NCBI RefSeq assembly: GCF_016429015.1
Contig: NZ_JAELTU010000036.1
Coordinates: forward strand, 1 to 50,405
Source of the DNA: Rhizobium sp. ASV20
GTDB taxonomy: Bacteria > Pseudomonadota > Alphaproteobacteria > Rhizobiales > Rhizobiaceae
DNA length: 50,405 nt
Direction: 5' to 3'
Of the stretch, positions 33,937 to 42,773 are shown piece after piece. The translations under genes were made by a program, and so were the position numbers. The first letter of the stretch is position 1. Each line of letters opens with the position of its first letter. The notes below the pieces were generated by a model. It did no database searches and was not told the origin of the DNA. It worked only from the letters and a program-made list of their open reading frames with translations.

Positions 33937-34881
33937 ATGTGCATCGCCTGCACCCATACTATCCATCGCGCGCAGCATCATTTCGGCTGGAACAAGGACT
34001 TTCCGCCGGCACTGACGGCCAAGCCCGGCGAAACCATCCTGTTCGAATGCATGGATTCATCGGGTGGCCAGATGGGCGCCGATGCGACGTTGGAAACGCT
34101 CGTCAATCTCGACTTCGCCAAGATCAACCCCGTCTCCGGTCCAGTCTATGTGGAAGGCGCCAAGCCCGGCGATGCCCTCAAGGTGACCATCCGCAAGTTT
34201 CATCCGATCGGTCACGGCTGGACGGCGAATATTCCAGGCTTCGGTCTTCTGGCCGACCAGTTCAAGGACCCGGCGCTGCATGTCTGGAAATATGACAGCG
34301 TCACCATGGCGCCTTCAGCATTCGGCCCGGGCGGTCGCGTGCCCCTGAAGCCGTTTACGGGAACGATCGGCGTGGCACCGGCAGAACCTGGCCTCCACTC
34401 CGTTCTTCCGCCCCGCCGCGTCGGCGGCAATTTGGACATTCGTGATCTGACGGCGGGCGTCACGCTCTATCTGCCGATCGAAACGGAAGGCGCACTTTTC
34501 TCGGTCGGCGACACGCATGCCGCGCAGGGCGACGGCGAAGTTTGCGGCACGGCCATCGAAAGCCAGATGAATGTCGAATTGACGCTCGATCTGGTCAAAG
34601 GCGCCAACCTCCAGACGCCACGCTTTACGACCACCGAGCCCGTCACGCGACATCTCGACGGCGCCGGTTATGAAGTGACGACCGGCATCGGCCCGGATCT
34701 GATGACCGGGGCGAAGGAAGCCGTGATGCGCATGATCGACCTGCTTGCGGCCGAGCATGGCCTCAATCCGGTCGACGCCTATATGCTCTGCTCGGTTTGC
34801 GGAGATCTGAGGATCAGCGAAATCGTCGATATGCCCAACTGGGTTGTTTCCTTCTATTTTCCAAGGATTGTCTTCGCGTGA
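33937..34881 (+). CDS. Acetamidase/formamidase family amidohydrolase
   Basis: A 314-residue cytoplasmic enzyme of the FmdA_AmdA family, which splits short aliphatic amides such as formamide or acetamide into acid and ammonia. Conserved blocks are FECMDSSGGQMGADATLE, INPVSGPVYVEGAKPGDAL, GNLDIRDLTAGVTLYLPIET, FSVGDTHAAQGDGEVCGTAI and the late CSVCGDLRISEIVDMPNWVV. Start ATG 33937 (MCIACTHTIH) follows GGAGA; an ATG ten codons earlier lacks one. The GTG start of the next gene overlaps its stop. It provides the catabolic step of the operon. Confidence 0.92.
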   Translation: MCIACTHTIHRAQHHFGWNKDFPPALTAKPGETILFECMDSSGGQMGADATLETLVNLDFAKINPVSGPVYVEGAKPGDALKVTIRKFHPIGHGWTANIPGFGLLADQFKDPALHVWKYDSVTMAPSAFGPGGRVPLKPFTGTIGVAPAEPGLHSVLPPRRVGGNLDIRDLTAGVTLYLPIETEGALFSVGDTHAAQGDGEVCGTAIESQMNVELTLDLVKGANLQTPRFTTTEPVTRHLDGAGYEVTTGIGPDLMTGAKEAVMRMIDLLAAEHGLNPVDAYMLCSVCGDLRISEIVDMPNWVVSFYFPRIVFA

Positions 34882-36581
34882 GCAATCAAAGCGCCCGTTC
34901 AGCGGTTCTCTCCGTCCGCAACCTGAGCGTCGATGCCAGAACACCGGACGGGTTGAAGCGCATTCTCGATGATGTGAGCTTTGACCTCGAGCCTGGCAGG
35001 ACGCTTTGCCTTGCGGGTGAGTCCGGATCGGGGAAGTCGGTGACCTCCCTCTCGATCATGGGCTTGCTCCCCAAGGCTTCGCTAAAGGTCGCATCGGGTG
35101 AGATTCTGCTGGAGGGGCGCAATATCGTCGGCATTCCGCACCGCGCCCTGCGTCAGATCCGCGGCGGCGAAGTGGCGATGATCTTTCAGGAGCCGATGAC
35201 CTCGCTCAATCCGGTCATGACGATCGGGGCACAGCTCATCGAAGCCATCCGTGAGCACCAGGCCGACACTGCCGATAATGCCGCAAAGATCGCCAAGTCG
35301 ATGCTCGATGCCGTCCATATCAGCGACGCCGCCAAGCGCTTGACTCAATACCCCTACGAGCTCTCCGGCGGTATGCGCCAGCGCGTCATGATCGCCATGG
35401 CCCTGTCATGCCGTCCGAAAGTGCTGATCGCAGACGAGCCGACCACCGCGCTCGATGTCACGGTACAAGCGCAAATCCTGACGCTGATGCGCGAGCTTCG
35501 CGACGAATTCAACACGTCGATCCTGCTGATTACCCATGACATGGGCGTCGTCGCCGAGATGGCCGATCGCGTCGCGATCATGCAGCATGGCCGCATCGTC
35601 GAGCAGGGCGATGCGCTTGACGTCTTCGGCAAACCCAGCCAGGCCTATACGCGCGAGCTGCTGGCCGCTGTGCCGCGTCTCGGCACCCATGCCGGCACGG
35701 ACGAGCCGCCGCGCATTTCAAATGCTCCCATCATAGCTGCGCCGGCTACCCCGATCGTCGAGGTCGAAAAGCTCAGCGTAACCTACGGCGGAAAGACAGG
35801 ATTGTTCGGCAGGGGCAAGGCCCCCTCACCCACAGTCAATGAGGTATCCTTCACCATCAAGGCCGGTCAGACACTCGGGCTTGTGGGCGAGAGCGGCTCA
35901 GGCAAATCCACTACAGGCAAGGCCATCCTCAATCTCATCGGCTTTGCAGGAAGCGTGAAGATCGAGGGCCGTGAGGTCCATGGGCTTTCTGCGGCCAAAA
36001 TGCAGCCGGTGCGCCGTGCAGCGCAGATGATCTTTCAGGATCCCTATGCCTCACTCGATCCGCGGATGAGCGTCGGCTCGGCGATCGCGGAACCGCTCGT
36101 GATCCACAACGTCGGCAATGCATCCGAGCGCAAGGATCGGGTCACGGCGCTGTTGAAGCGCGTCGGACTGACGCCGGATGCGGCAAGCCGCTACCCGCAC
36201 GAGTTTTCCGGCGGCCAACGTCAGCGCATCTGCATCGCGCGGGCGCTGGCGCTCGAACCGAAGCTCATCGTTGCCGATGAGAGCGTGGCCGCGCTCGACG
36301 TTTCGGTGCGCGCACGCGTGCTCGACCTCATGCTCGAGCTGCAGGAACAGATGGGACTTGCCTATCTCTTCATTTCGCATGACATGGCCGTGATCGAGAA
36401 GATGTCGCATCACGTCGCCGTGATGCGCGGCGGCCGCATCGTGGAAATGGGGACGCGCCGGCAGGTGTTCGAGAACCCAGGCGACGATTACACGCGAAAC
36501 CTCATGGCAGCCGTTCCGATCCCGGATCCGGCTCACTATCGGCAGGCCCGCGAGGGATCGCGACACGCCAGCCAATCATAG
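34878..36581 (+). CDS. Fused peptide-type ABC transporter ATPase (DppD-DppF), amide operon
   Basis: A 567-residue double ABC ATPase. Domain 1: [27 protein letters not shown]. Domain 2: GESGSGKS again with FSGGQRQR and [12 protein letters not shown], where the usual P of the D-E-P box is S. Oligopeptide-type extensions ([26 protein letters not shown]) end both halves. Start is GTG 34878 ([19 protein letters not shown]), overlapping the amidase stop as GTGA; a longer reading inside the amidase gene is rejected. Completes the importer. Last gene before a strong hairpin. Confidence 0.94.
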   Translation: MSNQSARSAVLSVRNLSVDARTPDGLKRILDDVSFDLEPGRTLCLAGESGSGKSVTSLSIMGLLPKASLKVASGEILLEGRNIVGIPHRALRQIRGGEVAMIFQEPMTSLNPVMTIGAQLIEAIREHQADTADNAAKIAKSMLDAVHISDAAKRLTQYPYELSGGMRQRVMIAMALSCRPKVLIADEPTTALDVTVQAQILTLMRELRDEFNTSILLITHDMGVVAEMADRVAIMQHGRIVEQGDALDVFGKPSQAYTRELLAAVPRLGTHAGTDEPPRISNAPIIAAPATPIVEVEKLSVTYGGKTGLFGRGKAPSPTVNEVSFTIKAGQTLGLVGESGSGKSTTGKAILNLIGFAGSVKIEGREVHGLSAAKMQPVRRAAQMIFQDPYASLDPRMSVGSAIAEPLVIHNVGNASERKDRVTALLKRVGLTPDAASRYPHEFSGGQRQRICIARALALEPKLIVADESVAALDVSVRARVLDLMLELQEQMGLAYLFISHDMAVIEKMSHHVAVMRGGRIVEMGTRRQVFENPGDDYTRNLMAAVPIPDPAHYRQAREGSRHASQS

Positions 36582-36588
36582 CGACAAG

Positions 36589-36612
36589 AAAAACGCCGGC
36601 GTCGTCGCCGGC
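36589..36612. terminator. Bidirectional-type terminator between amide operon and ferredoxin gene
   Basis: A seven-base stem GCCGGCG/CGCCGGC (36595-36601, 36606-36612) with loop TCGT lies in the convergent gap. On the minus strand it is followed by GTTTTTCTT (complement of 36588-36594), making a good terminator for the ferredoxin gene; on the plus strand it follows the ATPase stop by 13 bases but has only a weak T-rich tail. Confidence 0.7.
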
Positions 36613-36674
36613 ATCATTCTCAAGACAAAGTCGAATTCGAAGAGATCGCCTCGGTTTGCCCGAAGCCCACAAAA

Positions 36675-36995
36675 TCAGTGCTGGTTGTCTGGGACGATGA
36701 CGCGCATGCCGTCCGTGGCGGCGCTCATCAACAGCTGACAGCTGAGGCGGCTGTTTGGCTTCGGCTCCATGACAAACTCGATCATGTCAGCTTCTTCCTG
36801 CGAAGGCGGCGGCAGCAGATCGAGATGAGCCTCGTCGATATAGCAATGACAGGTGCCGCAGGCCAAAGCGCCACCGCATTGCGCGACGATACCATCGATA
36901 CCGCTTCTGACGGCGACAGCCATCAGCGTCTCGCCATCTTCCGCATTCACACGCGTCTCCCGACCGGCGGAATCGACGAATACGATTTCACTCAT
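36675..36995 (-). CDS. [2Fe-2S] ferredoxin, adrenodoxin/putidaredoxin type
   Basis: A 106-residue ferredoxin. Cluster ligands fit C-x5-C-x2-C-x36-C: C40, C46, C49 and C86 (AQCGGALACGTCHCYID and RLSCQLL); C51 is an additional cysteine. Start ATG 36995 (MSEIVFVDSAGRETRVNAED) follows GGAGA at five bases. It is encoded just after a cytochrome P450 on the same strand, so it is the likely electron donor to that P450. No ferredoxin reductase gene is seen in the window. Confidence 0.93.
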   Translation of the reverse strand: MSEIVFVDSAGRETRVNAEDGETLMAVAVRSGIDGIVAQCGGALACGTCHCYIDEAHLDLLPPPSQEEADMIEFVMEPKPNSRLSCQLLMSAATDGMRVIVPDNQH

Positions 36996-37016
36996 TGCAT
37001 TCTCCATGCGTTCGAC

Positions 37017-37055
37017 AGAGCATCTTCGCTTTTCTCCAAGTAGCGAAGTCGCTCT
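37017..37055 (-). other. Long interrupted hairpin between P450 and ferredoxin genes
   Basis: Two nested arms pair across 39 bases: AGAGC/GCTCT (37017-37021, 37051-37055) outside and CTTCGC/GCGAAG (37024-37029, 37043-37048) inside, separated by two-base bulges. It lies in the 111-base gap before the ferredoxin ribosome site, with no T-run, so it may act in mRNA processing or stability rather than termination. Confidence 0.45.
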
Positions 37056-37106
37056 ATCCTTTTGTTTATCTGGGCATTTCGGGCGAGATTGCGCTGCGTA
37101 TCCGGC

Positions 37107-38339
37107 TCAAGCGGAGACCAGACGGATGTTGAGGCGCTGCGGCCCGCGAACCGATAGCCCGCGTTTGTAGGCAGGGCGCTCGTCCAACAACTCGATGGAA
37201 CGGGTACGCTGCAGCAGCGTCGAGAAGATGATCTCCATGTCCAGCCGTGCCAAGTGATTGCCGAGACAGAAATGTGCCCCGCCGCCGAAAGCCACATGCC
37301 GGTTGGGGGTACGCTCGATATTGAACCGATCGGGCGTCTCGAACTGCTCGGGATCGCGGTTGGCGGCACCGTAAAGCAGGCCCACCTTGGTGCCCTTCGG
37401 CAGGCTCTTGCCAGCAATGACCTTCTCTTCGGTCAGATAGCGATGAAAGAACGGTAGCGGCGATTCGAACCGGAACATTTCCTGAATCGCAGTCGGCATG
37501 ACGGCCGGCGTCTCTTTGAGCTTCGCCAATGCTTCGGGATACTGCAAGAGCGCATGCATTCCGCTGCCGAGCACGTCGATCGTCGAACCGTGGCCCGCCA
37601 TCAGGATCAACATGCAGGTGGAGACCAGCTCGTCCTCAGTCATTTCGCCGCTCGTGTAAGCCTGCGTGAGCCGACAGAGAAGATCTTCACGCGGGTTGCG
37701 CACGCGATCAGCAATGAGTTCCTTCAGCAATTCGTAGAATTCGGTGGTCGCGCGTTCGGCGATGGCCTTGCGCTCTGCGCTGCGATCGACATCGAAATAT
37801 TGCACCACCTGCTCGGACCATTGGCGCAACTGTCCGGCATATTCATCCGGCACGCCCAGCACCGAGCCGATAATGTGGCCGGGAACCTCGGAGGCGAGAT
37901 CCTCGACGAAGTCGATTGTTCCAGCCTCGAGCAATCTGTCGAGCAGCTTGTCGACGAAATCCTGGATCATCCCGCGCTGACGCGCAACGAGGGCCGGGGT
38001 GAACTCGCGGAAAACCTTGCGCCGCAGGCGGTCGTGCGTTTCGCCATCGGAGTCGAGCAGGCTGAACTGCACGAAGCGGGAATGGTTCGGCATATCGTGC
38101 CAGTTCAGGCGAACCTTCTCTTCCTCAATCTCCTTAGGCGAGAGGAAATATTCCATCGAGCGGACAAGCGTCTTGTCGGCGGCGGCGGCAGCAACATCCT
38201 GATAGCGCGACAGCAGCCATATATCGAAGTGCTCGTAGTAGACCGGGCCGGGATGGGCACGCAGCTCGCTGTAGGATGCATAGGGATTTTCCGCGAATGC
38301 CTGCGAAAGCGGATCGAATGCGGGTGACGCCGTTACCAC
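37107..38339 (-). CDS. Cytochrome P450
   Basis: A 410-residue soluble bacterial P450. The haem-binding loop is FGGGAHFCLGNHLAR with C358; the K-helix E-x-x-R is E287-R290 (EMFR). The I-helix oxygen-activation motif reads AGHGST (248-253), so the usual acid-threonine pair is G251-S252, an unusual change. Start is GTG 38339 (VTASPAFDPLSQ) with GAGGAGG five bases upstream. It would receive electrons from the adjacent ferredoxin. Substrate unknown. Divergent from the AraC regulator gene with only about 60 bases between starts. Confidence 0.94.
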   Translation of the reverse strand: MVTASPAFDPLSQAFAENPYASYSELRAHPGPVYYEHFDIWLLSRYQDVAAAAADKTLVRSMEYFLSPKEIEEEKVRLNWHDMPNHSRFVQFSLLDSDGETHDRLRRKVFREFTPALVARQRGMIQDFVDKLLDRLLEAGTIDFVEDLASEVPGHIIGSVLGVPDEYAGQLRQWSEQVVQYFDVDRSAERKAIAERATTEFYELLKELIADRVRNPREDLLCRLTQAYTSGEMTEDELVSTCMLILMAGHGSTIDVLGSGMHALLQYPEALAKLKETPAVMPTAIQEMFRFESPLPFFHRYLTEEKVIAGKSLPKGTKVGLLYGAANRDPEQFETPDRFNIERTPNRHVAFGGGAHFCLGNHLARLDMEIIFSTLLQRTRSIELLDERPAYKRGLSVRGPQRLNIRLVSA

Positions 38340-38398
38340 CTGGACCTCCTCTATTCCGGTCGATCCTCGCAGGATACCCGTCTGATCGACGGAAAGAC

Positions 38399-39340
38399 AT
38401 GGATGCGAGCCGCAGCGATATGGATAAAACTCTCATCCGCCGATATCATTCGCGGATCATGATCGACGAAACAACCTCGGCAAAACCGGATGTCCTCGAT
38501 GAAGTCTTCTTTCAGACGCCGGGGCGGCTGTCGCGTGCTCTGCCCTATTCCCTTCTTGCCGCCGGGCGCCGGATCTGCGCACCGTCGGAGATGCCTATCG
38601 CCCATCGTTTCAACCAGCATACGCTGATCCTTACTCTCAGCGGTAAGGGTGTACTGGATATCAACGGGCAATCGAGCTACCTGCAAGCGGGCACGGTGGC
38701 GTGGCTCGACTCCTCGATGTTGTATTCGCATGGCTGCGAGCCTCGTTGTTCCCACTGGTCGTATCTTTGGCTCGGCTTCGTCGGGCACGGGCTGGACACG
38801 CTGTTCGACAATCTCGGCGTAGGTCCCAATCCGGTTTTTGAGACCGCGCAGCAGCACGATCTGCGACCGCTGTTCGAAAGCATTCTTCGCGAGGTGGAGA
38901 CCGGCAGCTTTCTGGCCGAGAGTCGCTGCTTTGCCTTGCTCGCGCAACTTGTCTCAATTCTGGTGTCGGAGCGCGCGGACGGCGACGATCTCAGCAGCGC
39001 GGTGCAGCGGCTGCAGCGCGTGGTGGAAACCGTACGAGCCAACCTCTCGCACGCCTGGAGCGTGGCCGACCTTGCAGCCGCCGCCAATTTGAGCCAGGCG
39101 CAGCTCTTTCGCCGCTTTCGACAGAGAATGGGAACGACGCCCCTCGACTGGTTGCGACACGAGCGTGTCAGTGCCGCAAAGCGGCTCCTTGTCGTGACCG
39201 ATGAGAAGATCGGGACGATTGCCAGCAAATGCGGATACCCCGACCCCTTCCACTTTGCGCGTGACTTCAAGAAGCTGGCTGGCGTGACGCCCAGCGAGTT
39301 CAGACAACAGGGACACAGTGCAAGGCGGCATGCTTCCTGA
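38399..39340 (+). CDS. AraC-family transcriptional regulator
   Basis: A 313-residue regulator with an N-terminal cupin-type sensor (HTLILTLSGKGVLDINGQSS, YLQAGTVAWLDSSMLYSHGC) and a C-terminal double helix-turn-helix: WSVADLAAAANLSQAQLFRR, then RFRQRMGTTPLDWLRHERV and IASKCGYPDPFHFARDFKKL. The start is uncertain: ATG 38399 is used, with a close GGAAAG; ATGs at 38420 and 38459 are alternatives. Divergent from the P450 gene, which with the ferredoxin is its likely target. It also lies downstream of the convergent amide operon, whose link to P450 is not established. Confidence 0.9.
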   Translation: MDASRSDMDKTLIRRYHSRIMIDETTSAKPDVLDEVFFQTPGRLSRALPYSLLAAGRRICAPSEMPIAHRFNQHTLILTLSGKGVLDINGQSSYLQAGTVAWLDSSMLYSHGCEPRCSHWSYLWLGFVGHGLDTLFDNLGVGPNPVFETAQQHDLRPLFESILREVETGSFLAESRCFALLAQLVSILVSERADGDDLSSAVQRLQRVVETVRANLSHAWSVADLAAAANLSQAQLFRRFRQRMGTTPLDWLRHERVSAAKRLLVVTDEKIGTIASKCGYPDPFHFARDFKKLAGVTPSEFRQQGHSARRHAS

Positions 39341-39482
39341 TAGTTCAAGACAAAGTCGACGCATACGAACACGGATCGATCGACCCGGGCCTATCCGCTC
39401 CGTTGTATGACAGCGTCAAGGCCGCCGTATATTGTGATTTAGCCTGAAACCTATGCCAGATATCCTTCCGGAGGATCGAAGA

Positions 39483-40409
39483 GTGACCACCGAACAAAGC
39501 GTGTTGCGCATTTCCATCATCATAACGTTCGTTCTTGCGGCCGCAGGTATCGTTTTCGGTCTTTTGTCCGGTTCCTATGCCATCGTTTTCGACGGCGTCT
39601 ATGCCCTGACGGATGCGATCATGACGATCGTCGCATTGATCGTCTCCAATCTGATCATCACCGCCGCAAGCAATAGCGCAAACACGGGCAGGTTCATCAA
39701 GCATTTCACCATGGGTTTCTGGCACCTGGAGCCCATGGTCCTCGGCCTCAACGGAATCCTGCTGACCGGCGCGGCAATCTATGCGCTGATCAATGCGATC
39801 GGCAGCATCATGGCGGGCGGCAGGCACCTCTCATTTGATCAGGCCATCATCTATGCGGTGCTGACCATGATCATCGCGTTCCTCATGGCTGCCTATGCCA
39901 GAAGAGCGAACAAGGAGATCGGCTCGAATTTTATCGCGCTGGACGCCAAGGCCTGGGTCATGACCGGCAGCCTCAGCGCAGCCCTGCTCCTTGCCTTCAT
40001 ATTCGGCTTCGCCATTCAAGGTACGACGCTGCAATGGATGTCGCCCTATGTCGACCCGCTGGCTTTGGCCATCGTCTGCCTCGTCGTCATTCCGATGCCG
40101 CTTGGAACGATCAAGCAGGCATTCGCCGACATCCTGCTCGTGACGCCCGTGGCGCTACGGGAACATGTCGATCGCGTCGCGGCCGACGTGGTGCGCCGCT
40201 ATAATTTCGAATCCTATCGCGCCTATGTCGCTCGCGTCGGCCGCGGCAAGCAGATCGAGCTCTATTTCATCGTGCCGAAGGATGACCCAGCAAAGAAGCT
40301 CGAGGAATGGGATCGCATTCGCGACGAGATTGGCGAGGCGATCGGCGACGAAAGCCCGGACCGCTGGCTCACGATCGCGTTCACCACCGATCTCGAATGG
40401 GCGGAATGA
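39483..40409 (+). CDS. Cation diffusion facilitator-like protein with altered metal sites
   Basis: A 308-residue membrane protein with about six helices and a cytoplasmic tail as in CDF transporters. In helix 2 the expected DGxHxxxD reads DGVYALTD (D37-D44, histidine replaced by tyrosine). In helix 5 the expected histidine and aspartate pair is A157 and T161 in LDAKAWVMTGS. Most canonical zinc ligands are thus missing, while the fold and C-terminal domain (VGRGKQIELYFIVP) persist. Start GTG 39483 follows GGAGG at eight bases; the ATG ten codons earlier (39453) has no ribosome site. Transport of a divalent metal should not be assumed. Confidence 0.82.
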   Translation: MTTEQSVLRISIIITFVLAAAGIVFGLLSGSYAIVFDGVYALTDAIMTIVALIVSNLIITAASNSANTGRFIKHFTMGFWHLEPMVLGLNGILLTGAAIYALINAIGSIMAGGRHLSFDQAIIYAVLTMIIAFLMAAYARRANKEIGSNFIALDAKAWVMTGSLSAALLLAFIFGFAIQGTTLQWMSPYVDPLALAIVCLVVIPMPLGTIKQAFADILLVTPVALREHVDRVAADVVRRYNFESYRAYVARVGRGKQIELYFIVPKDDPAKKLEEWDRIRDEIGEAIGDESPDRWLTIAFTTDLEWAE

Positions 40410-40475
40410 TTCAAGTGATGGTTTCCGAAGCGCATCACGCCGGGACACGACCCTGACTGTTTGGCGATAGGCAGA

Positions 40476-41102
40476 TCAGGCAATAAGAATCCGGCCGAAA
40501 AGCAAGGACAGCCTTTCACAGATTGCGCCGGCATCTCCATTGCCGGCAACGATAGCATCATCGACGACACCGTGCATGCCGTCATAGATGGCGATGGCTG
40601 CTGCGCGCACATCCGGCAATGACCACGCACCAGCTTTCGCTCCTTCAGCCAGAAGTGCCGCAAGCTGGGTGATGACGATCTCCTTTTCCTTCGAATTCCT
40701 GTTGCTGTGGCGGAATTCGTGAAAGACCACATCGTGAAGCTCGTAATTGGCGATATAGGCCTCCACCGTTCCGCGCAGCCACGTTGCGAAACGAGCCCGA
40801 TGATCGTCGTGCGGACACTGCGCCAGAGCGTCGGCAACCTTCTTCGTGAAGTCGCGTGAGAAGCGCTCGCGTAGGGCAAGGATCACATCCTCCTTGGTCG
40901 CAAAGTAATGGTAGAAGGTGCCTTTGCCGACGCCCGCCAGTTCGACGATATCGTTGACGGTCGTCGCCTCGATGCCTTTGGCGATGAAGAGGTCTGCCGC
41001 CGCCGTCATCAGATCGTCGATGCGAACCTCCGCTGGAAGCATCAAGCGTTTCCGCGGCCGTGGAGTTTGTCCAATTCTCGCGGATCGCGTCCCGATTGCC
41101 AT
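40476..41102 (-). CDS. TetR-family repressor
   Basis: A 208-residue TetR regulator. The N-terminal DNA-binding domain reads DLMTAAADLFIAKGIEATTV then NDIVELAGVGKGTFYHYFAT and KEDVILAL, with the helix-turn-helix at about 48-67. The C-terminal ligand domain is not specific. Start ATG 41102 (MAIGTRSARI) is preferred over 41150. Divergent from an MFS efflux gene with a perfect dyad between them, so it very likely represses that pump and is released by a pump substrate. Confidence 0.92.
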   Translation of the reverse strand: MAIGTRSARIGQTPRPRKRLMLPAEVRIDDLMTAAADLFIAKGIEATTVNDIVELAGVGKGTFYHYFATKEDVILALRERFSRDFTKKVADALAQCPHDDHRARFATWLRGTVEAYIANYELHDVVFHEFRHSNRNSKEKEIVITQLAALLAEGAKAGAWSLPDVRAAAIAIYDGMHGVVDDAIVAGNGDAGAICERLSLLFGRILIA

Positions 41103-41181
41103 TTCCACCAGCCCTCTCTTGTTTTGCTCACGAGTCGAGTGATGACACATTCATTTCACAGTTGGAAGCCCAATGCATATT

Positions 41182-41196
41182 GACCGACGGTCGGTC
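41182..41196. promoter_or_regulatory. TetR-type operator
   Basis: GACCGAC-G-GTCGGTC is a perfect seven-base inverted repeat around a central G, lying in the divergent region and overlapping a -35-like TTGACC (41180-41185) that points towards the MFS gene. An ATTAAT -10-like hexamer follows at 18 bases. Classic TetR repressor-site geometry; the binding protein is inferred to be the adjacent repressor. Confidence 0.8.
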
Positions 41197-41241
41197 TAAT
41201 TGCATTAATGATTCAATATCATTGATATAGGCTATCATGAA

Positions 41242-42753
41242 ATGACGTTAAATCGCAGATCCATTGCCACCGCGGCTGTCTATCTCGGCACATTCATGGC
41301 ATCGCTTGCAATCAGCATCGTCAGCGTTGCGCTGCCTGCAATTCAATCCGATCTCGGCACCAGCCTTTCAGGCCTGCAATGGGTCGTGGGCACGTATACG
41401 CTGTGCCTCTCGGCCTTTATGCTATCTGCGGGACCTCTGGCGGATCGCTATGGCCGCAAGCGGATTTGGCTCGTCGGCGTGGCGCTGTTTACAGTCGGTT
41501 CGGCCGTCTGCGCATCGGCGCGTAGCCTGGAGGTGCTCATTGCAGGATGCGCCCTGCAGGGCGTCGCCGGTGCTCTGGTGATTCCCGGCGCACTATCGAT
41601 ATTGACGCAGGCCTTTCCGGACCCCGCCGAGCGGGCGCATGTTATCGGCGGCTGGTCGTCATTCAGCGCGGTCTCCCTCATCCTCGGGCCAATGCTCGGT
41701 GGACTTTTGGTCGATCACGCCGGCTGGGCCAGCATCTTCCTGGTCAATCTGCCCATCGGCCTGGTAACAATCGCACTCGGCCTCTGGGGCATCGAGGAGA
41801 GCGCCAATCCCGACCATGCTGCCCTTGATCCCGCCGGCCAATTCCTGAGCATCGTCTTTCTTGGATCCCTGACCTTCTCCTTGATCAATGCCGGTCACGC
41901 CGGCTGGGATGCGCGCGGAACGATATTCTCATTCCTCGCCTCGGCGATCGCTCTCGTGTTCTTCATCGTCGTGGAGTTGCGTGCATCGCGGCCGGTCTTT
42001 CCGGTCGATCTTTTCCGCCAAGCACCGTTCGCATCAGCCAATTTCGCATCGCTAGTGCTTGGTTTCTCCGGTTACACCAGCCTTTTTCTGTTCTCGCTCT
42101 TCCTTCAACAAGGGCAGGGCTGGACGGCGACGGAAGCAGGTTGGCGCATGGCTCCGGTCTTCGCTGCCATGCTGATTGCTTCCTCCGTCTTCGGCAAATT
42201 GACCCGGCGCTTCGGAATGAACCGGCTCATGATCGCCGGCTATATCATCCTTGGCGGATCCATGTTGGCCATGACCTCATTCACGCCAATGACTCCCTAT
42301 TGGCTCGTCGCACCGGCATTTGCCCTGCTCGGCATTGCCCTAGGAGTAACCGTCCCGGCGACCGGTGCCGCCGCGATGGGCAGTGCCCCACGTGAGCGAA
42401 CCGGTGCTGCGTCTGCAACGATGAACGCACTGCGACAGGGCGGCATGACCATCGGCATCGCCCTTCTCGGGACGATCATGAGTACCCGTGCCTCCGCATC
42501 TCTGGAAGGTGCATTGATCCGCTCGGGCAGCGATCACGCCGCCACTCTCGCCGCCACTGCCGTTCAACGGCATGAGATGCCTGCCGGTCTTTCCATCGCT
42601 CCCGAAACCTTCCAGAGCCTGTTGAGAGACGCTTCTACGCACGGATTCGCTTCGGCAGCCGCAGTTGCGGGCGCGCTTGGTCTGGTCGCAACGCTGGTCC
42701 TCGCTGTCTCGGCATATCGCACAACACGCCAACGCATGGCAGCATCGCGATGA
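41242..42753 (+). CDS. MFS drug-efflux transporter, DHA2 (14-helix, EmrB/QacA) family
   Basis: A 503-residue inner-membrane antiporter. Motif A reads GPLADRYGRKR after helix 2; the first helix region has FMASLAISIVSVALPAIQSD followed by WVVGTYTLCLSAFML, characteristic of DHA2 pumps; motif C-like segments occur near LILGPMLGGLLVD. About 14 helices are visible. It exports drugs or toxic compounds with proton exchange. No EmrA-type membrane-fusion partner gene is adjacent. Controlled by the divergent TetR protein, judging by the operator between them. Ends 20 bases before the convergent acyltransferase gene. Confidence 0.93.
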   Translation: MTLNRRSIATAAVYLGTFMASLAISIVSVALPAIQSDLGTSLSGLQWVVGTYTLCLSAFMLSAGPLADRYGRKRIWLVGVALFTVGSAVCASARSLEVLIAGCALQGVAGALVIPGALSILTQAFPDPAERAHVIGGWSSFSAVSLILGPMLGGLLVDHAGWASIFLVNLPIGLVTIALGLWGIEESANPDHAALDPAGQFLSIVFLGSLTFSLINAGHAGWDARGTIFSFLASAIALVFFIVVELRASRPVFPVDLFRQAPFASANFASLVLGFSGYTSLFLFSLFLQQGQGWTATEAGWRMAPVFAAMLIASSVFGKLTRRFGMNRLMIAGYIILGGSMLAMTSFTPMTPYWLVAPAFALLGIALGVTVPATGAAAMGSAPRERTGAASATMNALRQGGMTIGIALLGTIMSTRASASLEGALIRSGSDHAATLAATAVQRHEMPAGLSIAPETFQSLLRDASTHGFASAAAVAGALGLVATLVLAVSAYRTTRQRMAASR

Positions 42754-42773
42754 AAGGCATGAGCGCGTCGGCG

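Noticed and set aside
32469..33953. 494-codon minus-strand open frame opposite the amide-operon SBP
   Set aside because: No recognisable domain, and it overlaps a fully supported SBP_bac_5 gene.
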